Positions 15,987-22,004 of a stretch of 27,134 nucleotides of DNA are shown here, piece by piece. Source of the DNA: Prevotella sp. (GTDB lineage Bacteria; Bacteroidota; Bacteroidia; Bacteroidales; Bacteroidaceae). The first letter of the stretch is position 1; every line of letters begins with the position of its first letter. The notes under the pieces are model-generated. The model searched no databases. It worked only from the letters and a program-made list of their open reading frames with translations, and was not told where the DNA came from. A program made the translations under genes and the position numbers. The stretch spans positions 1 to 27,134 of the forward strand of contig JAIJUV010000018.1 in assembly GCA_022732315.1 (NCBI GenBank). Direction: 5' to 3'.

Positions 15987-16124
15987 TGTGATGTGAACCC
16001 TATGCTTCCGAACTTTGTATATACAGCGTGTTATTAAAGGTAAAGGAAATGAATATCAGGGTTTTAGATATAGGTTTTTATATGAAATAATATAGTTTTT
16101 TTAGGGAGTAGGGTTCACATCACA
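15987..16124. repeat. 138-bp element with perfect 16-bp inverted termini
   Basis: TGTGATGTGAACCCTA (15987-16002) is exactly inverted at 16109-16124, enclosing 106 bp of AT-rich DNA with no ORF. It could be a MITE-like element, a binding-site pair or a folded RNA. No clear target-site duplication flanks it. The wider gene-free stretch 15889-16342 otherwise holds a G8 tract (16191-16198) and the 21-bp repeats. Confidence 0.6.
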
Positions 16125-16199
16125 CCCTGCCTTCACCATTTTCGTCTTGTTTTGGCCTCTGTTTTGAGTCAATTTCGCCAATGGCTTGTTGGGGGGGGC

Positions 16200-16262
16200 T
16201 CTGTTAGTCACTGAGAAATTTCTGTTAGTCACTGAAGATTCTCTGTTAGTCACGGACAGAAC
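16200..16262 (+). repeat. 21-bp direct repeats, three copies
   Basis: TCTGTTAGTCACTGA recurs at 16200, 16221 and 16242 with an exact 21-bp period (third copy TCTGTTAGTCACGGA). Two further copies of the same family occur in the same orientation at 16802-16837, on the other side of the 76-residue ORF. Stop codons within the unit exclude coding. Confidence 0.85.
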
Positions 16263-16342
16263 TTTCAACCACTTGTGAAATGATACGAATGCAGCCCGAA
16301 ATCGGAAAATTCTGTGTTTTATGTTGTTTTCTTCTCGAAAAA

Positions 16343-16374
16343 TTTGGTGGTTACGAAAAAGCAGCGTATCTTTG
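16343..16374 (+). promoter_or_regulatory. Canonical Bacteroidota promoter for the 76-aa ORF
   Basis: TTTG at 16343-16346, a 20-base spacer and TATCTTTG at 16367-16374 match the family consensus. Transcription should begin near 16381, leaving a leader of about 55 bases with a small hairpin (GAAAG/CTTTC at 16401-16414). Confidence 0.75.
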
Positions 16375-16436
16375 CGGCAAAAATTTGCACTCGGCCATTT
16401 GAAAGCAGACTTTCATAGTGCTTGTTTGCATTGTAA

Positions 16437-16667
16437 ATGGATCAATTGATAAAAATTCTGCTTATGGGAAAGATAGTAGATAAAACGGAGACTAAGATAG
16501 TTACGCTTGATGGTGTTGAGATTATCAAGCAGGTAACCAAGGTGCTTATGCCGAATGGGAAGTACCGATATCCTACTGTGTATTTTACGGTTAACGATGA
16601 TGTCAAAGCTTTGACTACAGAGCAATTAGATAAGATTCGTATCCCAGTTTATAAACAGTTAATTTAA
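16437..16667 (+). CDS. Small hypothetical protein (76 or 67 aa)
   Basis: The protein reads MDQLIKILLMGKIVDKTETK and has a beta-rich body with GVEIIKQVTKVLMPNGKYRYPTVYF and a C-terminal PVYKQLI. No signal peptide, membrane helix or known motif is visible. M10 (16464) may be the true start, since neither ATG has a ribosome site and MGKIVDKTE looks like a normal N-terminus. It has its own promoter (16343-16374) and a strong terminator (16761-16793), so it is a stand-alone unit, and direct repeats flank it on both sides. I do not recognise the family. Confidence 0.6.
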   Translation: MDQLIKILLMGKIVDKTETKIVTLDGVEIIKQVTKVLMPNGKYRYPTVYFTVNDDVKALTTEQLDKIRIPVYKQLI

Positions 16668-16760
16668 AACATCTGTGGAAGAAGGTGAAAGAAGATTTAA
16701 AAGCAGTCTCTTTCTAATCAAAGATTACTGCATCATATATAAACAAGTAAATGAACTCGG

Positions 16761-16793
16761 AAGCCCTGGTGCGAGATGCATCGGGGCTTTTTT
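16761..16793 (+). terminator. Rho-independent terminator after the 76-aa ORF
   Basis: AAGCCCTGGTGC (16761-16772) pairs with GCATCGGGGCTT (16778-16789) as a 12-bp stem with two G-U pairs and a GAGAT loop, followed by six T (16788-16793). It lies 93 bases after the ORF stop. Confidence 0.85.
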
Positions 16794-16801
16794 AATGATT
16801 C

Positions 16802-16837
16802 TATCTTAGTCACTGGCGATTCTCTGTTAGTCACTGA
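16802..16837 (+). repeat. 21-bp direct repeats, two further copies
   Basis: A degenerate copy (TTAGTCACTGGCGATTC) and a good copy (TCTGTTAGTCACTGA at 16823-16837) are again 21 bp apart. They belong to the family at 16200-16262 and lead straight into the 22-bp array that follows. Confidence 0.75.
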
Positions 16838-16984
16838 GATGGGGCTTACTTGAAGCTGGAATGAGACTTAAGTAAAGGTTAACTGAGACTCACGTAAAGG
16901 TTGAATGAGGCTCAAACCAACTTGGAATGAGGCTTACTTCGATTCGGAATGAGGCTTACTTCGATTCGGAATGATGCTTACTTC
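16836..16984 (+). repeat. Array of seven 22-bp tandem repeats
   Basis: Seven units start at 16836, 16858, 16880, 16902, 16924, 16946 and 16968 with an exact 22-bp period. The fifth and sixth units are identical over all 22 bases (GGAATGAGGCTTAC plus TTCGATTC). Units decay towards the left and the last is cut at 17 bases. The GATTC end is shared with several 21-bp units, so the two families look related. Both periods equal about two helical turns, which would place each unit on the same face of the DNA. Confidence 0.85.
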
Positions 16985-17013
16985 TTTTTTTTCTTTAAAT
17001 TTCTTCTTTTCCC

Positions 17014-17043
17014 TGCAACTTTCCTGCAACTTCTTTCGTCTAA
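17014..17043 (+). promoter_or_regulatory. Possible ECF-sigma promoter of the GIN-domain gene
   Basis: TGCAAC at 17014-17019, a 17-base spacer and CGTCTAA at 17037-17043 have the AAC/CGTC pattern of extracytoplasmic-function sigma promoters. TGCAAC is repeated at 17025-17030. No good TAnnTTTG box is present; TAAATTTC further upstream is the nearest. The gene starts 34 bases downstream, with TTGGAAAG before the ATG. Confidence 0.45.
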
Positions 17044-17077
17044 CCATCAGAATTTAGAAACGTAAAATTGGAAAGAT

Positions 17078-17947
17078 ATGAAGAAATTTGGTTTTTGGGC
17101 GGTGGCTGCCGCCTTGTTACTTGCCCCTATGGGCTTCTGTTCCTGCAGCATGGGGGCTACTACCACTTCTGAAATGAAGGGAGGACTGGATTATGTGCAG
17201 GATGATTTGAGAGAGAAACCTTTCAAGGCTATCGACGTGGATGTGGTTGCCAGTGTTTATTATACACAGAACAATGGTGATGAATGCAGCGTTCGACTGG
17301 ATTACTCTGCCATCAAGGACGCTGAGTTCGCAGAGAAACTCAAGGAGAAACTCAAAGTGGTTTATCGTGACGGCGAGGTGAAGATCGGTCTCACCGGAAG
17401 ACTCAAGGTGCCTGCCATGTGCAGCTCAGAAAAGAATAGGCTCAAGATTTATATCACCAGCCCCGACCTGGTGAAGATTACACAGGAAGGCGTGGGTTCC
17501 TTCTATGCCAAGACCATCAACAGCGACCGACTGGAAATCGATAACGAGGGCGTAGGCTCCGTTAACATCGACAAGATTCTCGCCAACAAACTGGAGGTTA
17601 CCAACGAGGGCGTGGGTTCCGTCACCATCGATGAAGCCAAGGGCGATGTGATGAAGATTGACAACGAAGGCGTTGGCTCCGTAAAAGTGGGCAACGTGGC
17701 GATGGGCGACCTGAAGGTGGATAACGAGGGCGTAGGCTCCGTAACGCTCGATTTCTTCAAGGGCGGCAACCTGAAGATTAACAACGATGGCGTGGGTAAG
17801 GTTAGCGCCAAGGTGGATTGCCAGATTCTGAACGTGGATCTGGATGGAGTAGGCGGCGTGCATCTGAGCGGCGTTACTGGCAAATATACCCGTCACAAGG
17901 ATGGTGTGGGAAGCATCTCTGACGGAGGACTGAAAGTCGGAAGATAG
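17078..17947 (+). CDS. GIN-domain (DUF2807) adhesin-head-like exported protein
   Basis: A signal peptide (MKKFGFWAVAAALLLAPMGF) is followed by C21 and C23; FCSC is a poor lipobox, so lipidation is possible but not certain. The body is a GIN domain with FKAIDVDVVASVYYTQ at its start. Residues 137-280 hold eight turns beginning (E/D)GVG at 137, 157, 177, 197, 217, 237, 256 and 275, the first five spaced exactly 20 residues apart, as expected for stacked beta-helix coils. The family is usually called a putative auto-transporter adhesin head; its function is not well established, though members often lie near ECF sigma and envelope stress genes. It would be located in the periplasm or at the outer membrane. 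It converges with the DUF5020 gene. Confidence 0.88.
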   Translation: MKKFGFWAVAAALLLAPMGFCSCSMGATTTSEMKGGLDYVQDDLREKPFKAIDVDVVASVYYTQNNGDECSVRLDYSAIKDAEFAEKLKEKLKVVYRDGEVKIGLTGRLKVPAMCSSEKNRLKIYITSPDLVKITQEGVGSFYAKTINSDRLEIDNEGVGSVNIDKILANKLEVTNEGVGSVTIDEAKGDVMKIDNEGVGSVKVGNVAMGDLKVDNEGVGSVTLDFFKGGNLKINNDGVGKVSAKVDCQILNVDLDGVGGVHLSGVTGKYTRHKDGVGSISDGGLKVGR

Positions 17948-17976
17948 TTTCTAAAAATTAGCATTACTCCTCGTGT

Positions 17977-18070
17977 TCCGATTTCCTCGATTTCAGGCGA
18001 TAATAATAAATTATTATTAATAATATAAATATATATATATATAATATCGCCTGAAATCGAGGAAATCGGA
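17977..18070. repeat. Large perfect palindrome with AT-only centre
   Basis: Arms 17978-18002 and 18045-18069 are perfect 25-bp inverted copies (key part CCTCGATTTCAGGCGATA), plus one further T-A pair outside. The 42-bp centre is purely A and T and nearly self-complementary. It lies between convergent genes. Neither side ends in a U-tract. Confidence 0.85.
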
Positions 18071-18083
18071 GAAATGTTAAAAT

Positions 18084-18129
18084 CGAGGCTTGAAACAAGC
18101 AAAATCCAGCTTGTTTCAAGCAATTCTCG
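18084..18129. repeat. Second hairpin between the convergent genes
   Basis: GCTTGAAACAAGC (18088-18100) pairs perfectly with GCTTGTTTCAAGC (18109-18121) around AAAATCCA, and CGAG/CTCG extend it with a 4-base bulge. Each arm can also fold alone. With the palindrome at 17977-18070 it probably forms the message ends of both genes. Confidence 0.7.
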
Positions 18130-18147
18130 TCAAGCTATCAGCAGTCC

Positions 18148-18894
18148 TTAGAAGTCCCACTTCATACCCAGGCAAGGGCGAACCTTGGCACCGTCTGTGC
18201 TGCCGAAATTATTCGTAATCTCTACCTCACCACCCAGGCTCAGGTTCTCGCAGCCGAAGTGCTGACCTACGTTGTACCAGAGCTGTGGCTCGGTGATGAA
18301 TACCGTGTGGCGGGTCTTAGCCTGTCCGTCGCCATCGAATGTGGCGTGAGTCTCCCACCAGAAATCGGCGAAGCCGTCAAACTTCAAACCCTTTACGCCG
18401 AAGAGGTCGTTGCAGGTCCACACGGCTGTCAGCTGCATCGGAACATTCTGGTCTTTCTTGCGGATGGTCTTGTAGAGCACATCCAGGTTCAGGGTGTTCT
18501 TGTAGGTGGCATCGTGAATGAGATACTCCACACCGAAGAGCCATGCGTTGTTGATAGGGTAGTTCTTGGTGATACCGCCATTGTACTCAGCATGCAGACT
18601 CCAGTTTTTTAGGCTTGAATCCTTCCAGAAATTCAGCGCACGCGAAATCTCGGTGTAGGTTCCGCCCAAGGAAACATTGTCGCTGTTGGGGTCCATCTTG
18701 TCGTAGTTGAAGTCGTGGTCAACGAAGAAATACGTGCTTCCCCATTTGTCCTGCTTGAACATCTCCAATGTTAAAGTTACATACTTGCGGTCGGTGCCGA
18801 AATCATAGAGCACCTGAGCGTTGGTCTGGGCTAATGCCTTGCTTGCAGGAAGCAATGCCAATGCCATGAGAGCCAGGCTTTTCAGCTTTTTCAT
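18148..18894 (-). CDS. DUF5020 family outer membrane protein (Tsx-like beta-barrel)
   Basis: A signal peptide (MKKLKSLALMALALLPASKALA) precedes a 226-residue beta-rich protein. Alternating aromatic strands (KYVTLTLEMFKQDKWGSTYF, GFADFWWETHATFD, LSLGGEVEITNNFG) and a C-terminal Phe (GMKWDF) are those of an outer membrane barrel. The overall pattern matches the Bacteroidota DUF5020 family, which resembles the nucleoside channel Tsx. The length of 248 residues is usual. The substrate is not known. It follows glyA on the same strand, but a strong terminator separates them, so it should have its own promoter; none is clear in the 50 bases before the ATG. Confidence 0.85.
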   Translation of the reverse strand: MKKLKSLALMALALLPASKALAQTNAQVLYDFGTDRKYVTLTLEMFKQDKWGSTYFFVDHDFNYDKMDPNSDNVSLGGTYTEISRALNFWKDSSLKNWSLHAEYNGGITKNYPINNAWLFGVEYLIHDATYKNTLNLDVLYKTIRKKDQNVPMQLTAVWTCNDLFGVKGLKFDGFADFWWETHATFDGDGQAKTRHTVFITEPQLWYNVGQHFGCENLSLGGEVEITNNFGSTDGAKVRPCLGMKWDF

Positions 18895-18946
18895 AAATCT
18901 TTTTCTTTAAATATTAAAATGTTGTTTGAATGATATCTTGAAAATC

Positions 18947-18982
18947 AAAAAAAGAGGCCACGGATATCACATCCACAGCCTC
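18947..18982 (-). terminator. Rho-independent terminator of glyA
   Basis: On the minus strand GAGGCTGTGGAT pairs with ATCCGTGGCCTC (12 bp including three G-U pairs) around GTGAT, followed by seven T (18947-18953). It begins 27 bases after the glyA stop. Confidence 0.9.
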
Positions 18983-19009
18983 CTAAAAACTATTAAAACA
19001 AATGATCGC

Positions 19010-20290
19010 CTAATAGGCGAAAAGAGGATAATCCTTCATCGTCTCGTTCACCTTCTCGCGAACACGGGCAATCACCTTCTCGTCTTCAGGAGCATTGAGC
19101 ACTTCCTCGATGAGTTCTGCGATGAGGTGCATCATGTCTTCCTTGGCGCCACGGGTTGTCATGGCTGCTGTTCCGAGACGGATTCCAGAGGTCTGGAAGG
19201 CTGAACGGGAGTCGAACGGAACCATATTCTTATTTACTGTGATATCGGCAGCAACGAGTGCATTCTCGGCTACCTTACCTGTAAGATCTGGATATTTTGA
19301 ACGCAGGTCTACGAGCATGGAGTGGTTGTCGGTACCACCGCTCACGATGCCGAAGCCGCGACCAATCAGGTCGTCAGCCAGCACGGCTGCGTTCTTCTTC
19401 ACTTGAGCTGCATACTCCTTCCATGAAGGCTGCAGGTTTTCATTAAAGGCTACTGCCTTGGCAGCGATGACGTGCTCCAGCGGACCGCCCTGCTGGCCAG
19501 GGAATACGGCTGAATTCAGGAGCATGCTCATCTTCTTCACCTCGCCCTTCTTGGTAGTCAAGCCCCAAGGATTCTCGAAGTCCTTGCCCATGAGGATGAT
19601 ACCGCCACGAGGACCACGCAGGGTCTTGTGGGTGGTAGAAGTAACGATGTGTGCATACTTCAATGGGTTATCGAGCAGTCCGGCTGCAATGAGTCCGGCT
19701 GGGTGAGCCATATCAATCATCAGGAGAGCACCCACCTCGTCGGCAATCTTGCGCATGCGGGCGTAATCCCACTCACGGCTGTAGGCGCTACCGCCACCGA
19801 TAATCAGCTTAGGCTTGTGCTCCAGCGCCAGTTTTTCCATCTCGTCGTAATCCACGCGGCCAGTCTCCTTGTTCAGGTTGTAGCCGATAGGGTTGTAGAG
19901 GATGCCCGAAGTGTTGACGTGGCTACCATGAGAGAGGTGACCACCGTGGTCGAGGTTCAGTCCCATAAAAGTATCGCCCGGCTTCAATACGGCGAGCAGA
20001 ACGGCAGCGTTTGCCTGTGCGCCTGAGTGAGGCTGCACGTTGGCATACTCAGCGCCGAAGAGTTTCTTGACGCGTTCAATGGCGAGGTTCTCCACGATAT
20101 CCACCACCTGGCAGCCGCCGTAGTAGCGCTTTCCTGGCAGACCCTCTGCATACTTGTTGGTAAGGTAAGAACCCATGGCGTTCATCACCTCGTCACTTAC
20201 GAAATTCTCAGAAGCAATCAGCTCCATACCCTTCAGCTGACGCTGATGTTCTCTTTCGATTAAGTCGAAAATCTCTTGATCTTTTACCAT
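19010..20290 (-). CDS. glyA: Serine hydroxymethyltransferase
   Basis: This PLP enzyme of the cytoplasm converts serine and tetrahydrofolate to glycine and methylene-tetrahydrofolate. The PLP lysine is K222 in [16 protein letters not shown]193 in [12 protein letters not shown] contacts the PLP ring. The N-terminal [26 protein letters not shown] and GKRYYGGC blocks are family signatures. The length of 426 residues is normal. A consensus promoter lies 40 bases upstream of the start and a strong terminator follows, so it is monocistronic. Confidence 0.97.
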   Translation of the reverse strand: MVKDQEIFDLIEREHQRQLKGMELIASENFVSDEVMNAMGSYLTNKYAEGLPGKRYYGGCQVVDIVENLAIERVKKLFGAEYANVQPHSGAQANAAVLLAVLKPGDTFMGLNLDHGGHLSHGSHVNTSGILYNPIGYNLNKETGRVDYDEMEKLALEHKPKLIIGGGSAYSREWDYARMRKIADEVGALLMIDMAHPAGLIAAGLLDNPLKYAHIVTSTTHKTLRGPRGGIILMGKDFENPWGLTTKKGEVKKMSMLLNSAVFPGQQGGPLEHVIAAKAVAFNENLQPSWKEYAAQVKKNAAVLADDLIGRGFGIVSGGTDNHSMLVDLRSKYPDLTGKVAENALVAADITVNKNMVPFDSRSAFQTSGIRLGTAAMTTRGAKEDMMHLIAELIEEVLNAPEDEKVIARVREKVNETMKDYPLFAY

Positions 20291-20330
20291 TCTTTATACT
20301 TTTTATGGTTGATATTAATGAATTCGGGTA

Positions 20331-20362
20331 CAAAAATAAGCAATATCTCTCAAACTACCAAA
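20331..20362 (-). promoter_or_regulatory. Promoter of glyA
   Basis: On the minus strand TTTG (20359-20362), a 20-base spacer and TATTTTTG (20331-20338) match the Bacteroidota consensus exactly. The leader to glyA is about 35 bases, leaving no room for a riboswitch. The elements lie inside the hairpin at 20337-20393. Confidence 0.75.
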
Positions 20363-20393
20363 TAATTTGAAGTATTTTGAGTGATATTGCTTA
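20337..20393 (-). terminator. Hairpin after pyrI overlapping the glyA promoter
   Basis: TAAGCAATATC (20337-20347) and CTCAAA (20349-20354) pair with TTTGAG (20376-20381) and GATATTGCTTA (20383-20393): 17 bp with one T-T mismatch. On the minus strand it is followed by TTTTTG, so it can end the pyrBI message, and these same bases form the -7 box of glyA. Confidence 0.65.
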
Positions 20394-20419
20394 CTTTTTG
20401 TTATATTTCTATTGAAAAA

Positions 20420-20884
20420 CTACTTGCAAAGCTCCACTTTGCCCAGTTTCTGCTCCTTGTCGCAGTAGTGGCAGCGCACGATGCCCTGCACCTTGTCTAC
20501 GGTGTGGAAGAGGGTCTGCATAGGCTCGTTGTTGGTGATGCACTTAGGGTTGTTGCACTTCACGATGCCCTTCAGTGTATCAGGAGTCTTCACGGTCTTC
20601 TTCTCCACGATTTCGTAGTCCTTGATGATACTCAGTCCGATGTTAGGAGCCACCACGGAGAGGCGGTTGATTTCCTCGTCGGTGAAGTACTTGTTTGCCA
20701 CCTTGATGATACCCTTCTTGCCAATCTTCTTGGAAGGCAGGTTGTAGCCGATGGTGACCGGTGTGTCCATCTTCTCCAACTGGAGCAGATTCACTACCTG
20801 ATAGGTCTTTTCGGCTGGTATATGGTCGATTACGGTACCGTTCTCGATAGCCGCAACCACTAATTGACTTTTATTGTTTCCCAT
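20420..20884 (-). CDS. pyrI: Aspartate carbamoyltransferase regulatory subunit
   Basis: PyrI binds the PyrB catalytic trimers and carries the nucleotide effector site. The N-terminal allosteric domain includes [20 protein letters not shown] and [19 protein letters not shown]. The C-terminal zinc domain has four ligands C110, C115, C138 and C141 (VKCNNPKCI and VRCHYCDKE). At 154 residues it is a standard PyrI. It lies 32 bases after pyrB on the same strand, across a 14-bp tandem repeat. Confidence 0.96.
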   Translation of the reverse strand: MGNNKSQLVVAAIENGTVIDHIPAEKTYQVVNLLQLEKMDTPVTIGYNLPSKKIGKKGIIKVANKYFTDEEINRLSVVAPNIGLSIIKDYEIVEKKTVKTPDTLKGIVKCNNPKCITNNEPMQTLFHTVDKVQGIVRCHYCDKEQKLGKVELCK

Positions 20885-20890
20885 CTGTCT

Positions 20891-20918
20891 ATTAACTATA
20901 AACTATTAACTATAAACT
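20891..20918. repeat. 14-bp tandem repeat between pyrB and pyrI
   Basis: ATTAACTATAAACT occurs twice without a break (20891-20904, 20905-20918), reaching into the pyrB stop codon and ending 6 bases before the pyrI start. Copy number may vary and would change the spacing of the two genes. Confidence 0.8.
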
Positions 20919-21864
20919 ACTCGATAATGGTCTTATCATTCTTCACATCCTCCAGCGTGATGCCGAGGCAGTGGCAGAAGATAGCCTCACGGGCATAGAG
21001 ACCGTTCTGTGCCTGCTGGATGTAGTATGCGTGTGGATCGTCATCCACATCGTATGCAATCTCGTTCACACGTGGCAGCGGATGCATGATCTTCATGTTC
21101 TCCTTTGCCTTGCAGAGCATGTCGCGCTTCAGGATATACACGTTCTTGACGCGCTCGTATTCCATCAGGTCGCTGAAACGCTCCTTCTGCACACGGGTCA
21201 TGTAGAGAATGTCGGCGTCGGCAATCACGTCTTCGTTGAAATCCTCATGCTCCACGTACTTGATGTTATGCTCCTTGCAGTAGAGTTTGTACTCCTCAGG
21301 CATGGCAAGTTCCTTAGGTGCGATGAAGTGGAAGGTAGGGTTGAAGTGGCGCATGGCGGTGATAAGTGAGTGAACGGTGCGGCCATACTTGAGGTCACCC
21401 ACAAGATAGATGTTCAAGTTCTCCAGGGTTCCCTGGGTCTTGAAGATAGAGTAGAGGTCGAGCAAGCACTGTGATGGATGCATGTGAGCACCGTCGCCTG
21501 CATTGACGATAGGCACTGGAGCCACCTCGCTGGCATACTGTGCTGCGCCTTCGATGAAGTGGCGCATGGCGATAACATCGGCATAGTTGCTCACCATGAG
21601 GATGGTATCCTTGAGCGTTTCGCCCTTGGTGGTGCTGGAAGTCTTGGCATCAGAGAAGCCGATGACACGGGCACCGAGGCGGTTGGCTGCGGTTTGGAAA
21701 CTGAGCTGTGTACGAGTAGAAGGCTCGAAGAAAAGGGTCGCAACGACCTTTCCCTTCAACAGCTCCCTGTTAGGATGCTTTTCAAACTCCTGCGCCATTT
21801 CGAGGAGGTACATGATTTTCTCCTTCGAGAGGTCTGCAATTGTCACAAAATTATGTTTTTCCAT
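20917..21864 (-). CDS. pyrB: Aspartate carbamoyltransferase catalytic subunit
   Basis: PyrB joins carbamoyl phosphate and aspartate, the committed step of pyrimidine synthesis. Carbamoyl phosphate loop [12 protein letters not shown] (STRT at residues 49-52), [11 protein letters not shown] and HPLPRVNEI are the class motifs. The open frame extends to 22014 but I place the start at [13 protein letters not shown] (315 residues), because the upstream 50 codons are low-complexity Ser/Ile/His, overlap the divergent penicillin-binding protein start and would include the promoter. pyrI follows, forming the ATCase operon. Confidence 0.95.
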   Translation of the reverse strand: MEKHNFVTIADLSKEKIMYLLEMAQEFEKHPNRELLKGKVVATLFFEPSTRTQLSFQTAANRLGARVIGFSDAKTSSTTKGETLKDTILMVSNYADVIAMRHFIEGAAQYASEVAPVPIVNAGDGAHMHPSQCLLDLYSIFKTQGTLENLNIYLVGDLKYGRTVHSLITAMRHFNPTFHFIAPKELAMPEEYKLYCKEHNIKYVEHEDFNEDVIADADILYMTRVQKERFSDLMEYERVKNVYILKRDMLCKAKENMKIMHPLPRVNEIAYDVDDDPHAYYIQQAQNGLYAREAIFCHCLGITLEDVKNDKTIIE

Positions 21865-21897
21865 TTGAATTTTGATTGAATGTTCTAAAATCGCCCC

Positions 21898-21905
21898 CAA
21901 AGTTA
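21898..21905 (-). promoter_or_regulatory. Candidate -7 box of pyrBI
   Basis: TAACTTTG on the minus strand fits TAnnTTTG and lies 33 bases before the chosen pyrB start. No clear TTTG lies 20 bases further up, so strength is uncertain. It argues for the shorter pyrB start. Confidence 0.5.
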
Positions 21906-21948
21906 CATATAATTTCTGATTTATGTGCGATATTTCAAAAGTTTTATG

Positions 21949-21956
21949 TATTTTTG
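21949..21956 (+). promoter_or_regulatory. Candidate -7 box of the penicillin-binding protein gene
   Basis: TATTTTTG fits the TAnnTTTG box 46 bases before the start codon, with no clear upstream TTTG. It stands back to back with the pyrB box in this divergent region. Confidence 0.5.
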
Positions 21957-21962
21957 CACAAA

Positions 21963-22004
21963 TATTTGAGGAAATAGACAAAGTATTTGAAGAAATAGAC
22001 AGAT
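21963..22004 (+). repeat. 21-bp direct repeat at the PBP start
   Basis: TATTTGAGGAAATAGAC (21963) and TATTTGAAGAAATAGAC (21984) open two adjoining 21-bp units that differ at few positions. The second runs into the ATG at 22003, so the leader and its ribosome site region are duplicated. Confidence 0.75.

Noticed and set aside
16200..16984. CRISPR array
   Set aside because: The 21- and 22-bp repeats are directly tandem with no spacers and no cas genes are present.
17426..17896. Two antisense frames in the GIN-domain gene
   Set aside because: Their repeats are the complement of the EGVG coils; the sense frame has a signal peptide and a known domain.
20291..20330. Folate or glycine riboswitch before glyA
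   Set aside because: The promoter leaves a leader of only about 35 bases, too short for either.
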